64,000 nt of DNA from Rubrobacter tropicus (GTDB lineage Bacteria; Actinomycetota; Rubrobacteria; Rubrobacterales; Rubrobacteraceae): positions 3,782,001 through 3,846,000 of the forward strand of contig NZ_CP045119.1 in NCBI RefSeq assembly GCF_011492945.1. The letters are read 5' to 3'. The position numbers and the translations under genes were made by a program. The notes beneath the pieces were generated by a model. That model did not search any database. It was given only the letters and a program-made list of their open reading frames with translations, and had not been told where the DNA came from. Of this stretch, positions 32,384-40,507 are shown piece by piece; positions within the stretch are counted from its first letter, which is position 1, and each line of letters opens with the position of its first letter.

Positions 32384-32626
32384 TCAGGCACCACCTTTCA
32401 CGCGATCCTTCTCACCCCGCAAGACGTCTAGGGATCTCTCGTACTCCTCGGCGTCGATCTCACCGCGGGCGAAGCGCTCGCGCAGTATCTCTTCCGCCGA
32501 GCCCGTACGGCCGGCCGCCCCGAATCCTTCCAGCCGTTCCCGCCAGTCGGGGAACACCCTAGCCGCGGCCCAGGCAGCGAGGACAAGCAACCCTATGAAG
32601 AACAATATGCCCAATCCGCCCATCAT
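32384..32626 (-). CDS. SHOCT-domain membrane protein
   Basis: An 80-aa protein: MMGGLGILFFIGLLVLAAWA as N-terminus and helix, a linker, then the complete SHOCT motif (AEEILRERFARGEIDAEEYE) and tail RSLDVLRGEKDRVKGGA. The tail aligns with the sequence beyond the amber codon of the 14069 paralog. It is the first gene of a three-gene operon. Two promoters are predicted upstream, one with a TTGA array (32663-32716) and one with a TCAG array (32807-32860), so it would respond to both two-component systems. Confidence 0.88.
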   Translation of the reverse strand: MMGGLGILFFIGLLVLAAWAAARVFPDWRERLEGFGAAGRTGSAEEILRERFARGEIDAEEYERSLDVLRGEKDRVKGGA

Positions 32627-32662
32627 CTTCCGTCCACTCCTTACTCGTTGTCTTACGGTTTT

Positions 32663-32716
32663 AGTCTAGAGTGCCCTCATCAAGCTCCCATAAGGTCGAC
32701 GTCAAGCTCTGCTCAA
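32663..32716 (-). promoter_or_regulatory. TTGA-type array with -10 (proximal promoter of the SHOCT operon)
   Basis: TCAA starts at 32680, 32702 and 32713 on plus, with degenerate TAAG at 32691: period 11 bp. Eleven bases lead to TAGACT on minus (32663-32668), the same hexamer as at 14343. Confidence 0.7.
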
Positions 32717-32806
32717 GATCGAACCAACACGGGTCACGGGTGTTCTCGAGGTCCTGCAAGAGGATCTTTCACCGCCGACCACCACCTTTGGCTACAGGTC
32801 CCTTCC

Positions 32807-32860
32807 ATTGTGCCGGGACTCCCTGAGGCGTTGCTGAAACGAGACTGACGGTATCCTGAG
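32807..32860 (-). promoter_or_regulatory. TCAG array E (distal promoter of the SHOCT operon)
   Basis: CTGAG, CTGAA, CTGAC, CTGAG start at 32823, 32834, 32845 and 32856. Ten bases lead to CACAAT on minus (32807-32812). The array begins 10 bp beyond the stop of the second histidine-kinase gene. Confidence 0.78.
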
Positions 32861-32870
32861 AGAAGCTGGT

Positions 32871-34298
32871 TTACGGGTAGAGGGGCAGGCGCACCGTAAC
32901 GGTCGTCCCCTCGCCCGGCTTGCTGTCTAGCTGTACTCTGCCTCCGTGCGCCTCGGAGATCCAGCGCGCAATAGGGAGGCCGAGTCCCGTGCCGCCGGGG
33001 TCGCGGGCGCGGGCCGGATCCGCCCGGTAGAAGCGGTCGAAGACGCGCGGCAGGTCCTCGGGGGCGATACCGACGCCGGTATCGCGGACGGTGACCCTCG
33101 CCGACGCGCCGTTCCGGCAGAGGTTCACGATTATTTGTCCGTCTGGCGGCGTGTACTTGATGGCGTTGTCGAGCAGGATAAGGAAGAGTTCCTTGAGTCG
33201 ATCGGCGTCCCCTTCTACTATCGCCGGTTCCAGGGCCGCAAGCTCCACCTGCTGTCCGCGGGTCATATGACGCGCGGTGGAGATCGCCTCCAGCACCACC
33301 CGGTCCAGCTCGACCCGATCACGCCGGAGCGAGACGCCTGCGTCCGCGCGGGCCAGCGAGAGCAGGTCGGCGACCAGGTGAGCGAGGCGTCTGGCCTCGC
33401 GGTTCGCCTCGCTCACCGCCTCGCGTTGTTCGGCCGGTGGTTTGTCCGGGTGACGCTGCAGCAGTTCCAGGTTGCCCTGAATGGCGGTCAGCGGAGCCCG
33501 CAGCTCGTGCGAGGCGTCGGCGACGAATCGCTTCTGGGCCTGATAGGCTCCCTCCAGACTGTCGAGCATCCCGTTGAAGGTGGCCGCCAGCCGTCCGAGT
33601 TCGTCCCGATCTTTGCCCACGGCCACCCGCCGGCCGAAGTCCCGCGAACGGGCTATGGAGCCCGCCGTCTCGTCGAGGTCCGCAGCGGGCCTCAGGGCGC
33701 GTCCGGCCAACAGGGCGCTGGCGGCCATGGTCGTTGCGACCGCGCCCAACGTCAGAAAGGCCACGAGCCAGCGTAGCTGCGCAACCGTTGCATCGACGTC
33801 CGCGATCGGTGTCGCGAACACGAAGTACCGGGCCGGACCGTTGTCGGCCGGCAACACGTAGAGGCGCCAACGGTTACCGTCAGAATCCGAGGTAAGGCCG
33901 AACGCGCCGCGGCCGGCCTCGATCTCTTCGAGCTGCGGCCCGAGCCTCGCTAACGGATCAAAAGCCGGTCCGGACGGCCGGGCGAGCACCCCGCGCGGGT
34001 CCACCTCGGGCGCGCGCCCGCGGGCGTTCGGACCTTCCGCCAACATCCCTTTATCAGGACCGTAGACCCGCACCGCCATGCTCGGCCCCACGGGTACCGA
34101 GAGCATCGCGTCGAGCTGCTGTTGCGTTGGGTTCTCCGCGTACCTCCCGACCGTGTGTTCGGCGACCCCGGTCAGCATCATGTCGACGTCATCGTAATGT
34201 GCCCGAGTGTGTACGACGTAGACGATCATGCAGACCAGCACGACGACCACGCCCGTCAGCGCACCGTACCAGAGGGTCAGGCGTAGCCGTATCGGCAC
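32871..34298 (-). CDS. Sensor histidine kinase with a large extracytoplasmic domain
   Basis: A 475-aa kinase. TM1 is at about 8-30 and TM2 at about 177-199, with a 145-residue sensor between them (APEVDPRGVLARPSGPAFDP, LYVLPADNGPARYFVFATPI). HAMP follows, then HisKA with H264 in VADASHELRAPLTAI, then HATPase_c with LILLDNAIKYTPPDG, DTGVGI and GTGLGLPIARWI. It starts 3 nt after the regulator stop. The layout matches MprB/PrrB-type actinobacterial kinases for envelope stress. TCAG arrays E and J bracket the pair, so its regulator is the best candidate for reading those sites. Confidence 0.92.
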   Translation of the reverse strand: MPIRLRLTLWYGALTGVVVVLVCMIVYVVHTRAHYDDVDMMLTGVAEHTVGRYAENPTQQQLDAMLSVPVGPSMAVRVYGPDKGMLAEGPNARGRAPEVDPRGVLARPSGPAFDPLARLGPQLEEIEAGRGAFGLTSDSDGNRWRLYVLPADNGPARYFVFATPIADVDATVAQLRWLVAFLTLGAVATTMAASALLAGRALRPAADLDETAGSIARSRDFGRRVAVGKDRDELGRLAATFNGMLDSLEGAYQAQKRFVADASHELRAPLTAIQGNLELLQRHPDKPPAEQREAVSEANREARRLAHLVADLLSLARADAGVSLRRDRVELDRVVLEAISTARHMTRGQQVELAALEPAIVEGDADRLKELFLILLDNAIKYTPPDGQIIVNLCRNGASARVTVRDTGVGIAPEDLPRVFDRFYRADPARARDPGGTGLGLPIARWISEAHGGRVQLDSKPGEGTTVTVRLPLYP

Positions 34299-34301
34299 CG
34301 C

Positions 34302-34976
34302 CTACCCCTCCCGCATCACGTAGCCGGTGCCGCGCAGCGTGTGGATCAGGCGCGGCTCCCCCTCCGCCTCCAGCTTCTGCCTGAGCTGCTTGACGTAGAC
34401 CTCGAGCACGTTGGTGTTGCCCCCGAAATCGTAACCCCAGACGCGGTCCATAAGGAAGTCCCTCGGCAACACGCGCCTCGGGTGCTCCATGAACTGGAGC
34501 AGGAGGTCGTACTCGGTCGTGGTCAGGTCGATCTCCCTCTTCCCGCGCAGCGCCTGCCGGGTGCCGGTGTCCAGGCAGAGATCCCCGAAGCGCAAGACCG
34601 CGGGCCGCTCGGCCTCCTGGCGCCTCAAGAGCGCCTTCACCCGCGCCAGCAGCACGTCGAAGGCGAAGGGCTTCACCACGTAGTCGTCGGCCCCCTCCCC
34701 GAGGCCCAGGACCTCGTCAGAAGGCGCGTCCTTCGCCGTCAGCATCAGGACCGGGAGCTGCAAGTCTGCGGACCTGAGCCGCTTCAGCACCTCGATGCCG
34801 TCCATGCCGGGCATCATGATGTCCAGGATCACGAGGTCCGGGTAGCGCTCGCGGGCGATTGCGAGGCCGTCCTCGCCGCTCGACGCCACGTCCACGTCGA
34901 AGCGCTCGTAGGAGAAGCCCCGTTTGAGAAGGCTGGTTACTGCCGGATCGTCGTCGATCACCAAAACGTGCGGCAT
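34302..34976 (-). CDS. OmpR/PhoB-family response regulator (MprA/PrrA-like)
   Basis: Start 34976 follows AAGGAGG with good spacing; an ATG at 35045 is less likely. The 224-aa protein has a receiver domain (VLVIDDDPAVTSLLKRGFSY, D52 in VILDIMMPGMDG, K in YVVKPFAFDVLLARV) and a winged helix (DLTTTEYDLLLQFMEHPRRV, RVWGYDFGGNTNVLEVYVKQ, TLRGTGYVMRE). PhoB-type dimers bind 11-bp direct repeats. Because arrays E (32823) and J (35134) flank this gene pair, I infer that it binds the ten TCAG arrays and activates from overlapping -35 regions. Direct evidence is lacking. Confidence 0.93.
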   Translation of the reverse strand: MPHVLVIDDDPAVTSLLKRGFSYERFDVDVASSGEDGLAIARERYPDLVILDIMMPGMDGIEVLKRLRSADLQLPVLMLTAKDAPSDEVLGLGEGADDYVVKPFAFDVLLARVKALLRRQEAERPAVLRFGDLCLDTGTRQALRGKREIDLTTTEYDLLLQFMEHPRRVLPRDFLMDRVWGYDFGGNTNVLEVYVKQLRQKLEAEGEPRLIHTLRGTGYVMREG

Positions 34977-35133
34977 GGGCACATCCTCCTTACAACGGAA
35001 AATGTAACGGCCGGCAGACGCACCGTCCTGAGCAACTTGGCCCAACTACCTGATGAGAATTGCGCTAAAGGCGACCACACCAGGTAGATTGCCCTTATCC
35101 GTCGGCAGGTCGTATGATCCCCCTTCTAACGCG

Positions 35134-35187
35134 TTCAGCAGCCGTTCAGGCTCGCTTCAGGTTCTTCTCAGAGGGCCATGCTAGCTT
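35134..35187 (+). promoter_or_regulatory. TCAG array J (second AarF kinase promoter)
   Basis: TTCAG starts at 35134, 35145 and 35156, and CTCAG at 35167, all on plus with an 11-bp period. Ten bases lead to TAGCTT (35182-35187), preceded by TG. Transcription near 35194 excludes ATG 35178 as the kinase start. It is the only array on the plus strand. Confidence 0.8.
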
Positions 35188-35219
35188 GGGTCTTCGCGAC
35201 TTTCAGGACGGGAGGACGA

Positions 35220-36896
35220 GTGGAGAACCGGCGCGGGGGATCACACCTGAACCGTTACCGGCAGATAGCCGAGGCCCTCTCTCGCCACGGACTCGGGTAC
35301 ATGGTCGGCATCTTCGGGTTGGAGCAGTTCGTACCCTTCCACAGAGGGCTGTTTAGCCACGAGCGCCGCGAAGAACCCTACACCCGCCCCGAGCACCTGC
35401 GCCTGGCACTCGAGGACCTGGGAGCCACCTTCATCAAGCTCGGCCAAATCCTCTCCACCCGCCCGGATCTTCTGCCCCCCGACTACGTCTCCGAGCTCTC
35501 GAAGCTCCAGGACGCCGCCCCGCCCGTACCCGGAGAGGAGGTCAGGGGACTGCTCGTCGAGGAGCTCGGCCTTCCGCCGGAGAAGGTCTTCGCCAGCTTC
35601 GACCCGGAACCTCTGGCCGCGGCCTCCATCGGGCAGGCTCACGTCGCCACGCTGGCGGCCGGCACGGACGTAGTGGTAAAGGTAAGAAGACCCGGCGTCG
35701 TCGAGCAGGTCGAGGAGGACTTAATGATCCTCCAGAGCCTGGCCGCGCGGGCGAACCGCCGCTGGGAGGTGGCCGAGCGTTACGACATCGTCGCGCTCGC
35801 GCGGGAGTTCGCCGAGACGCTCCGCGCGGAGCTTGATTACGTCCGGGAGGGCAGGAGCGCCGGGCGCTTCGCGGAGAACTTCGCCGGGGACGAGGACGTC
35901 CACATCCCCCAGGTGTACCAGGAGACGAGCACGGCGCGGGTCCTCACCCTGGAGCGCATCCGCGGGATCAAGGTCAACGACCTGGCAGCCCTGGACGCGG
36001 CCGGTATCGACCGTACGGAGCTGGCCGGGCGCGCGGCCGGGATGGTCCTGGACATGATCTTCGAGCATGGCTTCTTCCACGCCGACCCGCACCCGGGGAA
36101 CTTCTTCGTCGAGGAGGGCGGGGTGCTCGGGATCATCGATTTCGGCATGGTCGGCACGGTCGACGAGGCCACCCAGGAGCAACTCGCGCGCCTGCTGGTC
36201 GCCATCACGAGCCAGGACGCCGATAGGCTGGTCGACGCCTTTCTCGAGCTCGGTTTCGCGAAGAGGAGGGTGCGGCGCGACCTCCTGCGCCAGGACCTCT
36301 CTCGGCTGCTCTCCCGTTACAACGGGCTCCCGCTCGGTGAGATACCGCTCGGGTCTCTGATCGAAGAAGCCCTCTCCATCGTCAGGCGGCATCACCTGCA
36401 GTTCCCTCCCAACCTCGTACTGCTGCTCAAGATGACGATCATGAGCGAGGGCATGGGCACGCAACTCGACCCGGGCTTCAACCTGACCAGCGCGCTCGCA
36501 CCCTACGCCGAGCGGCTCGTGATGCGCCGGTACTCGCCGTCTGTCGTGGCGCGGCGCCTGAAGGCGACGGGGATGGAAGCGGCGCAACTCGGACTGGACC
36601 TGCCCGAACAACTGCGCCGGATCGCCGGCGATATCGAGCGCGGCGATCTCGAAGTCGGCGTGCGCCCGGAGGGCTTCGAGCCGATGTTCGGGCGCTTCGA
36701 GCGGCTCGCGAACCGGATCGTGCTCGGCATCATCACCGCCGCCTTCATAAACGGGCTCGCGGTGCTCGTGTCCGTCTACCATCCGGGCGGGCCGGGGCGG
36801 TGGATCGGGCTAATGCTCGCCGCGGGCTTCGCCACGGCCGCCGCGCTCGGGCTGTACCTGGCCTGGAGCATCCTGCGCCCCGGCCGCCGTCGTTGA
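35220..36896 (+). CDS. AarF/UbiB-family atypical kinase (second copy)
   Basis: The start is GTG 35220 (GGGAGGACGA upstream). ATG 35178 precedes the predicted transcription start and gives an N-terminus longer than the paralog. The 558-aa protein has FIKLGQILSTRPDLLPPDYV, ASIGQAHVATL, VVKVRRPG, GFFHADPHPGNFFVE and IIDFGMVGT. Two membrane helices end it (IVLGIITAAFINGLAVLVSV, WIGLMLAAGFATAAALGLYL). It is a clear paralog of 29657-31330. It leads a plus-strand run with a geranylgeranyl-reductase-like flavoprotein and a methyltransferase, suggesting work on an isoprenoid quinone or lipid. Confidence 0.9.
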   Translation: MENRRGGSHLNRYRQIAEALSRHGLGYMVGIFGLEQFVPFHRGLFSHERREEPYTRPEHLRLALEDLGATFIKLGQILSTRPDLLPPDYVSELSKLQDAAPPVPGEEVRGLLVEELGLPPEKVFASFDPEPLAAASIGQAHVATLAAGTDVVVKVRRPGVVEQVEEDLMILQSLAARANRRWEVAERYDIVALAREFAETLRAELDYVREGRSAGRFAENFAGDEDVHIPQVYQETSTARVLTLERIRGIKVNDLAALDAAGIDRTELAGRAAGMVLDMIFEHGFFHADPHPGNFFVEEGGVLGIIDFGMVGTVDEATQEQLARLLVAITSQDADRLVDAFLELGFAKRRVRRDLLRQDLSRLLSRYNGLPLGEIPLGSLIEEALSIVRRHHLQFPPNLVLLLKMTIMSEGMGTQLDPGFNLTSALAPYAERLVMRRYSPSVVARRLKATGMEAAQLGLDLPEQLRRIAGDIERGDLEVGVRPEGFEPMFGRFERLANRIVLGIITAAFINGLAVLVSVYHPGGPGRWIGLMLAAGFATAAALGLYLAWSILRPGRRR

Positions 36897-36948
36897 GCCG
36901 GGACGCCCGGAGAACCGTTGCGCAACCCGCGAACAAGAAGGAGAAAAC

Positions 36949-38181
36949 GTGGCAGATAGGGCAGATCTCGTGGTCGTCGGGGCCGGACCGGCCGGCTCCT
37001 CCACCGCCTACCACGCGGCGCGCTCGGGACTGAGCGTGCTGCTCCTGGACCGCCAGGAGTTCCCGCGCGACAAAACCTGCGGCGATGGCCTCATGCCCCA
37101 CGCCGTCTCGGAGATCTCGCTGATGGGCCTTTCGGACTGGCTATCCGATCCCCGCCACGGCAGGTTCCGCGGCTTCGCGCTGCATACCCAGACCGCCGAC
37201 TTCAAGGAGCCCGTCCCACCCTCCATCCATGGCCCCCGAGGCTACGTCGTCCCCCGGATCGAGACCGACGCCGCGCTCCTCGAACGGGCACGTAAGGCCG
37301 GGGCGCGCTTCCGCGGCGGGGTGCATGTTACGGAGGTCGCGCGCTCGGCGGATGGTCGGGTGGCGGGCGTCGAGGCGGAATCCAACGACGACACTTCACG
37401 CTTCGAGGCCCCGCTGGTGGTCGTTGCCGACGGCTCCGGCGGTGGGCTTGTCCACGAACGCAAGGCCCACCAGAACGCCGTCGCGAGAAGGCAGTACTTC
37501 AGGAACGTCTCGGGGCCGGACAAGGACCACCTGCACATCTTCGCCACGAAGGAGCTAAACGAGCGGGGTGCGGGCTACGGCTGGATCTTCTACCTGGGCG
37601 ACGGGCGTGCCAACGTCGGGGCCGGGCTCACGAACGAGGCCCTCTCGCGCTCGTCCTATACCCTGCAACAACTCTTCGACCGGTTCCTCAAGAAGCAGCC
37701 CGTCGCGGAATGGCTCGCGGACGCAAAGCCCGACGGCCCGGCCAGGAGCTGGTCACTCAAGATGGGGATGTGGGGGGCCAGGAGAGTCGGGCAAGGCCTC
37801 ATGCTCGTCGGGGACGCGGGGAGCATGATCCACCCGATAAGCGGCGAGGGCGTCGGTTACGCGATCCAGAGCGGCCGGCTGGCCGCCGCCTTCGCCCACG
37901 AGGCGCACGCCAAAAGCGACTTCTCCGCGAGGCTCCTCTCCGGCTACGAGAAGGGACTCAGACGCGAGTGGGCCCTAAGATACTTCTCCGGGCGCGCGCT
38001 CGTCAAGGCCTTACCGAACCTGGCCGTCCTAGAGCCGATCTTCAAGGCCAGTGAGGTGGACCGCGAGCTGCGTCGGACCCTGATCGAGAGCTTCACCGGC
38101 GACGCCTCCGTCTTCAAGCTGCTCAAGCACCCGAAAGTTTTCGCGAGCCTAGTTCGAGAGCGAGCTCGAAAGGCCGGTTGA
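36949..38181 (+). CDS. Geranylgeranyl reductase-family FAD oxidoreductase
   Basis: Start is GTG 36949 behind AAGGAGAAAAC. The 410-aa flavoprotein has the Rossmann motif LVVVGAGPAGSSTAYHAARS, the family's GDGLMPHAV active-site stretch with CGDG (Cys in KTCGDGL), and the second FAD motif LMLVGDAGSMIHPISGEGVG. Such enzymes saturate geranylgeranyl chains of chlorophyll, archaeal lipids or menaquinone side chains. In actinobacteria the usual substrate is menaquinone. Its neighbours are an AarF kinase and a methyltransferase, in keeping with quinone or carotenoid modification. It is probably transcribed from array J. Confidence 0.88.
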   Translation: MADRADLVVVGAGPAGSSTAYHAARSGLSVLLLDRQEFPRDKTCGDGLMPHAVSEISLMGLSDWLSDPRHGRFRGFALHTQTADFKEPVPPSIHGPRGYVVPRIETDAALLERARKAGARFRGGVHVTEVARSADGRVAGVEAESNDDTSRFEAPLVVVADGSGGGLVHERKAHQNAVARRQYFRNVSGPDKDHLHIFATKELNERGAGYGWIFYLGDGRANVGAGLTNEALSRSSYTLQQLFDRFLKKQPVAEWLADAKPDGPARSWSLKMGMWGARRVGQGLMLVGDAGSMIHPISGEGVGYAIQSGRLAAAFAHEAHAKSDFSARLLSGYEKGLRREWALRYFSGRALVKALPNLAVLEPIFKASEVDRELRRTLIESFTGDASVFKLLKHPKVFASLVRERARKAG

Positions 38182-38289
38182 GCAGCGTCTTCGCGGTGGA
38201 CCTTTGTATTACGAAACGCTAGGCTGTGTTCCCGGCATCGAGCAACGTTCTGGAGGCCGAGAACGGAAAGCATACAGAGCACCGAAAAG

Positions 38290-38961
38290 GTGAGCGAGGA
38301 CTTCGACCGCATTGCGGATCTTTCGGGCACGGGCGGATGGGACCACAACGTCCACTACCACGCCTTCCTGCTGGAGCAACTCCCCCTACGCCTAGGTGAG
38401 GCCCTGGAGGTCGGATGCGGCACCGGCCAGTTCGCCCGCTCGCTGGCGGAGCGCTGCGAGCGGGTCCTCGCCATCGACCTCTCGCCGCGCATGATCGAGG
38501 TCGCCAGGGACCGCTCGAAGGAGCACGCGAACATAGAGTACGCCGTCGCCGACGCCAACTCGTGGGAGTTCCCGGAAGAACGCTTCGACTGCGTGGCCTC
38601 CATCACGACGCTGCACCACCTGCCCCTCGCGCCGACACTCGCCAGGATACGTGACGCCCTGAAGCCCGGCGGAACGCTGCTGGTGCTCGACCTCTACCAG
38701 GTGCGGAGTGTGGGCGACTACCTCGTGGGCGCATTGGGGTTCCCTGCGAGCAAGGCGCTGAAGCTGGCTAAGACCGGTAGGCTGTCCAACCGTCAATCTC
38801 CGGAGTTGCGGCGAGCGTGGGAGGAGCACGGCGCGACGGACCGCTACCCGACCCTCGCCGAGGTGCGCGGGGCCTGCGCCGAGGCGGGGCTGCGAGGGGC
38901 GAAGGTGAGGAGGCACCTCCTCTGGCGCTACTCGCTGGTCTGGCGCAAGCCGGATTCGTAG
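38290..38961 (+). CDS. Class I SAM-dependent methyltransferase
   Basis: The 223-aa soluble protein has LGEALEVGCGTGQFARSLAE (motif I), VLAIDLSPRMIEVARDRSKE, VADANSWEFPEERFDCVASI and ALKPGGTLLVLDLYQV, a complete SAM fold. It starts at GTG 38290. Its similarity to UbiE/Coq5-type enzymes is only general. Position after the reductase and kinase suggests a small isoprenoid or quinone substrate. A GC hairpin closes the transcript. Confidence 0.8.
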   Translation: MSEDFDRIADLSGTGGWDHNVHYHAFLLEQLPLRLGEALEVGCGTGQFARSLAERCERVLAIDLSPRMIEVARDRSKEHANIEYAVADANSWEFPEERFDCVASITTLHHLPLAPTLARIRDALKPGGTLLVLDLYQVRSVGDYLVGALGFPASKALKLAKTGRLSNRQSPELRRAWEEHGATDRYPTLAEVRGACAEAGLRGAKVRRHLLWRYSLVWRKPDS

Positions 38962-38975
38962 GGTAGCAAGGAGGA

Positions 38976-38995
38976 GGGGGCCTGCGCCGGCCCCC
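38976..38995 (+). terminator. GC hairpin after the methyltransferase gene
   Basis: GGGGGCC (38976-38982) pairs with GGCCCCC (38989-38995) around a 6-nt loop, 15 bp beyond the stop. No T-tract is present. Confidence 0.5.
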
Positions 38996-39118
38996 AGCAG
39001 CGACGGTCTTCGGCCCGAGCATCCGAAGCTCCAGGCCAGGCTTCCGCGCCCGAAGAGCACTCGAGCGACTTCCGCCGCGTGCCGCCAACGCACGGACGTA
39101 AGCCCCGCGGCGAGAGGG

Positions 39119-39166
39119 CGGAGGGCCACCCTGCCGTTCCGGTAATCGGTTGGCGAGGGCCCTCCG
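39119..39166 (-). terminator. Inverted repeat after mannosylglycerate hydrolase gene
   Basis: CGGAGGGCC (39119-39127) and GGCCCTCCG (39158-39166) form a 9-bp perfect stem with a 30-nt loop, just past the hydrolase stop at 39187. It may end the minus-strand transcript. Confidence 0.4.
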
Positions 39167-39186
39167 CGAGGACCAGTTATCGATCC

Positions 39187-40503
39187 CTACCACCAGCTGT
39201 CAGACATCGCGTCGAGCAACAAGGCCGCCGACCAGGAGAAGAGATCGGAGCCGTGGCCCACCCCGGTTCTGGGGTTGAAGTATTCGTAGAAACCGTTGTC
39301 CCGGACGAGGTTCACGATGGACTCGCGCAGGCCCCGGGCGTGTTTCTCGTACCCGTATCGCTCGAGCCCGCGCATGAGGAGCCAGTCTATGTTGATCCAC
39401 ACCGGTCCTCGCCAGTACCTGGACGGCGAGAAGCCGAAGCCCAGGGGGTCGTAGGAAGGCACTGCGATCATACCCTCGCCCCCCAAATCGAATCCTGTCG
39501 TCTTCAGACGCTCGACCATCCGCCGGGCACACTGCTCCTCCGGTATGCCCGCGAAGAGAGGAAGGAAGCCCGCCGCGGCGTAGACGCGGATGGGCTGTCC
39601 GGTCGCGAGGTCGAAGTCCAGGTAGGTTCCGTGCTCCTCGTCCCAGAGCTTCCGGTTCACCGCCCCTGCGGTCTTGCCGGCCCGTTCCTCGTTTGGCGAT
39701 GGGTCTTCGCCGATAAGTTGGGCGATCTGCGCGAGATCCCTCTCTCCCTGACACAACAGCGAGTTGAAGAGCACGTCCTGCACCAGGAAGGGACAGTCCT
39801 CCCTTATGCGGGCTTCGTCGTAGTTCAGCCTGGAGAAAAGCTGAACCAGGTAGGCGAAGCGGTCGTAGGCCGCGCTTTCGGGGCGATCCGCCGGGGAGAC
39901 CACGTGCGTGTCGACGCGCCGGTAGGCTGGGATCTCGTGGGAGCGGAGTTGCATCCGCAGCATGATCGCATCCCACAGCGGAGAGTTGTCCATGCCCGAC
40001 TCCCAGGGATGACGGATGTAGACGAGCCCTTCGTTCTCCGGGTCCCGCTCCCTGTAGAGATAGTCGTGCCAGGCCACGAGACGTGGGAACGCCTCCTCAA
40101 GAAACGCCCGAGCGCCCGGGCGGTCTACGCCGTGCCGGTATACGTGGAGGGTCGCGGTGGCGTGGATGGGCGGTTGGACGACGCCTGAGGTCTTGTAGAC
40201 GCACACCGCGCTCTCGCTGCACTCGGCGTGCCAGAAGTCTATTCCGGGGAAGTACTCGCCAAAGTGCGGGTCAAAGACTATCTGCGGCAACAGCCCGTTG
40301 GTCCACTGGTTATCGAAGAGGTGCCGGAGCTCCTGTATGGCCCGCTTCTGGTCGTAGCGGGCGTAGCCAAAGGCGATGAACGCCGAGTCCCAGGACCACT
40401 GGTGCGGGTAGAGCCTGGGGCCGGGGCGCGTGTACTCTCCGGTCCAATTGGAGTCCAGGACCATCTTGGCCTGATGGATGAGCGTGTCGAGATTCTGTGG
40501 CAC
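39187..40503 (-). CDS. mgh: Mannosylglycerate hydrolase-like GH63 enzyme
   Basis: The 438-aa protein is an (alpha/alpha)6 barrel glycosidase: GPRLYPHQWSWDSAFIAFGY with the substrate-contact WDS, YIRHPWESGMDNSPLWD with the probable general acid Asp, and FGFSPSRYWRGPVWINIDWL near the end. This pattern is that of MgH enzymes described from Thermus thermophilus and Rubrobacter radiotolerans, which split mannosylglycerate into mannose and glycerate. The solute protects against heat, salt and drying; breakdown recycles it. Length matches the family. The EamA gene begins 4 nt upstream in the same operon. Glucosylglycerate could also be a substrate. Confidence 0.85.
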   Translation of the reverse strand: MPQNLDTLIHQAKMVLDSNWTGEYTRPGPRLYPHQWSWDSAFIAFGYARYDQKRAIQELRHLFDNQWTNGLLPQIVFDPHFGEYFPGIDFWHAECSESAVCVYKTSGVVQPPIHATATLHVYRHGVDRPGARAFLEEAFPRLVAWHDYLYRERDPENEGLVYIRHPWESGMDNSPLWDAIMLRMQLRSHEIPAYRRVDTHVVSPADRPESAAYDRFAYLVQLFSRLNYDEARIREDCPFLVQDVLFNSLLCQGERDLAQIAQLIGEDPSPNEERAGKTAGAVNRKLWDEEHGTYLDFDLATGQPIRVYAAAGFLPLFAGIPEEQCARRMVERLKTTGFDLGGEGMIAVPSYDPLGFGFSPSRYWRGPVWINIDWLLMRGLERYGYEKHARGLRESIVNLVRDNGFYEYFNPRTGVGHGSDLFSWSAALLLDAMSDSWW

Positions 40504-40507
40504 GGAT

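Noticed and set aside
35028-35054. CTGAG and CTGAT 22 bp apart upstream of the second response regulator
   Set aside because: Only two of four positions fit, the -10 at 10-bp distance is absent, so it does not meet the array rule.
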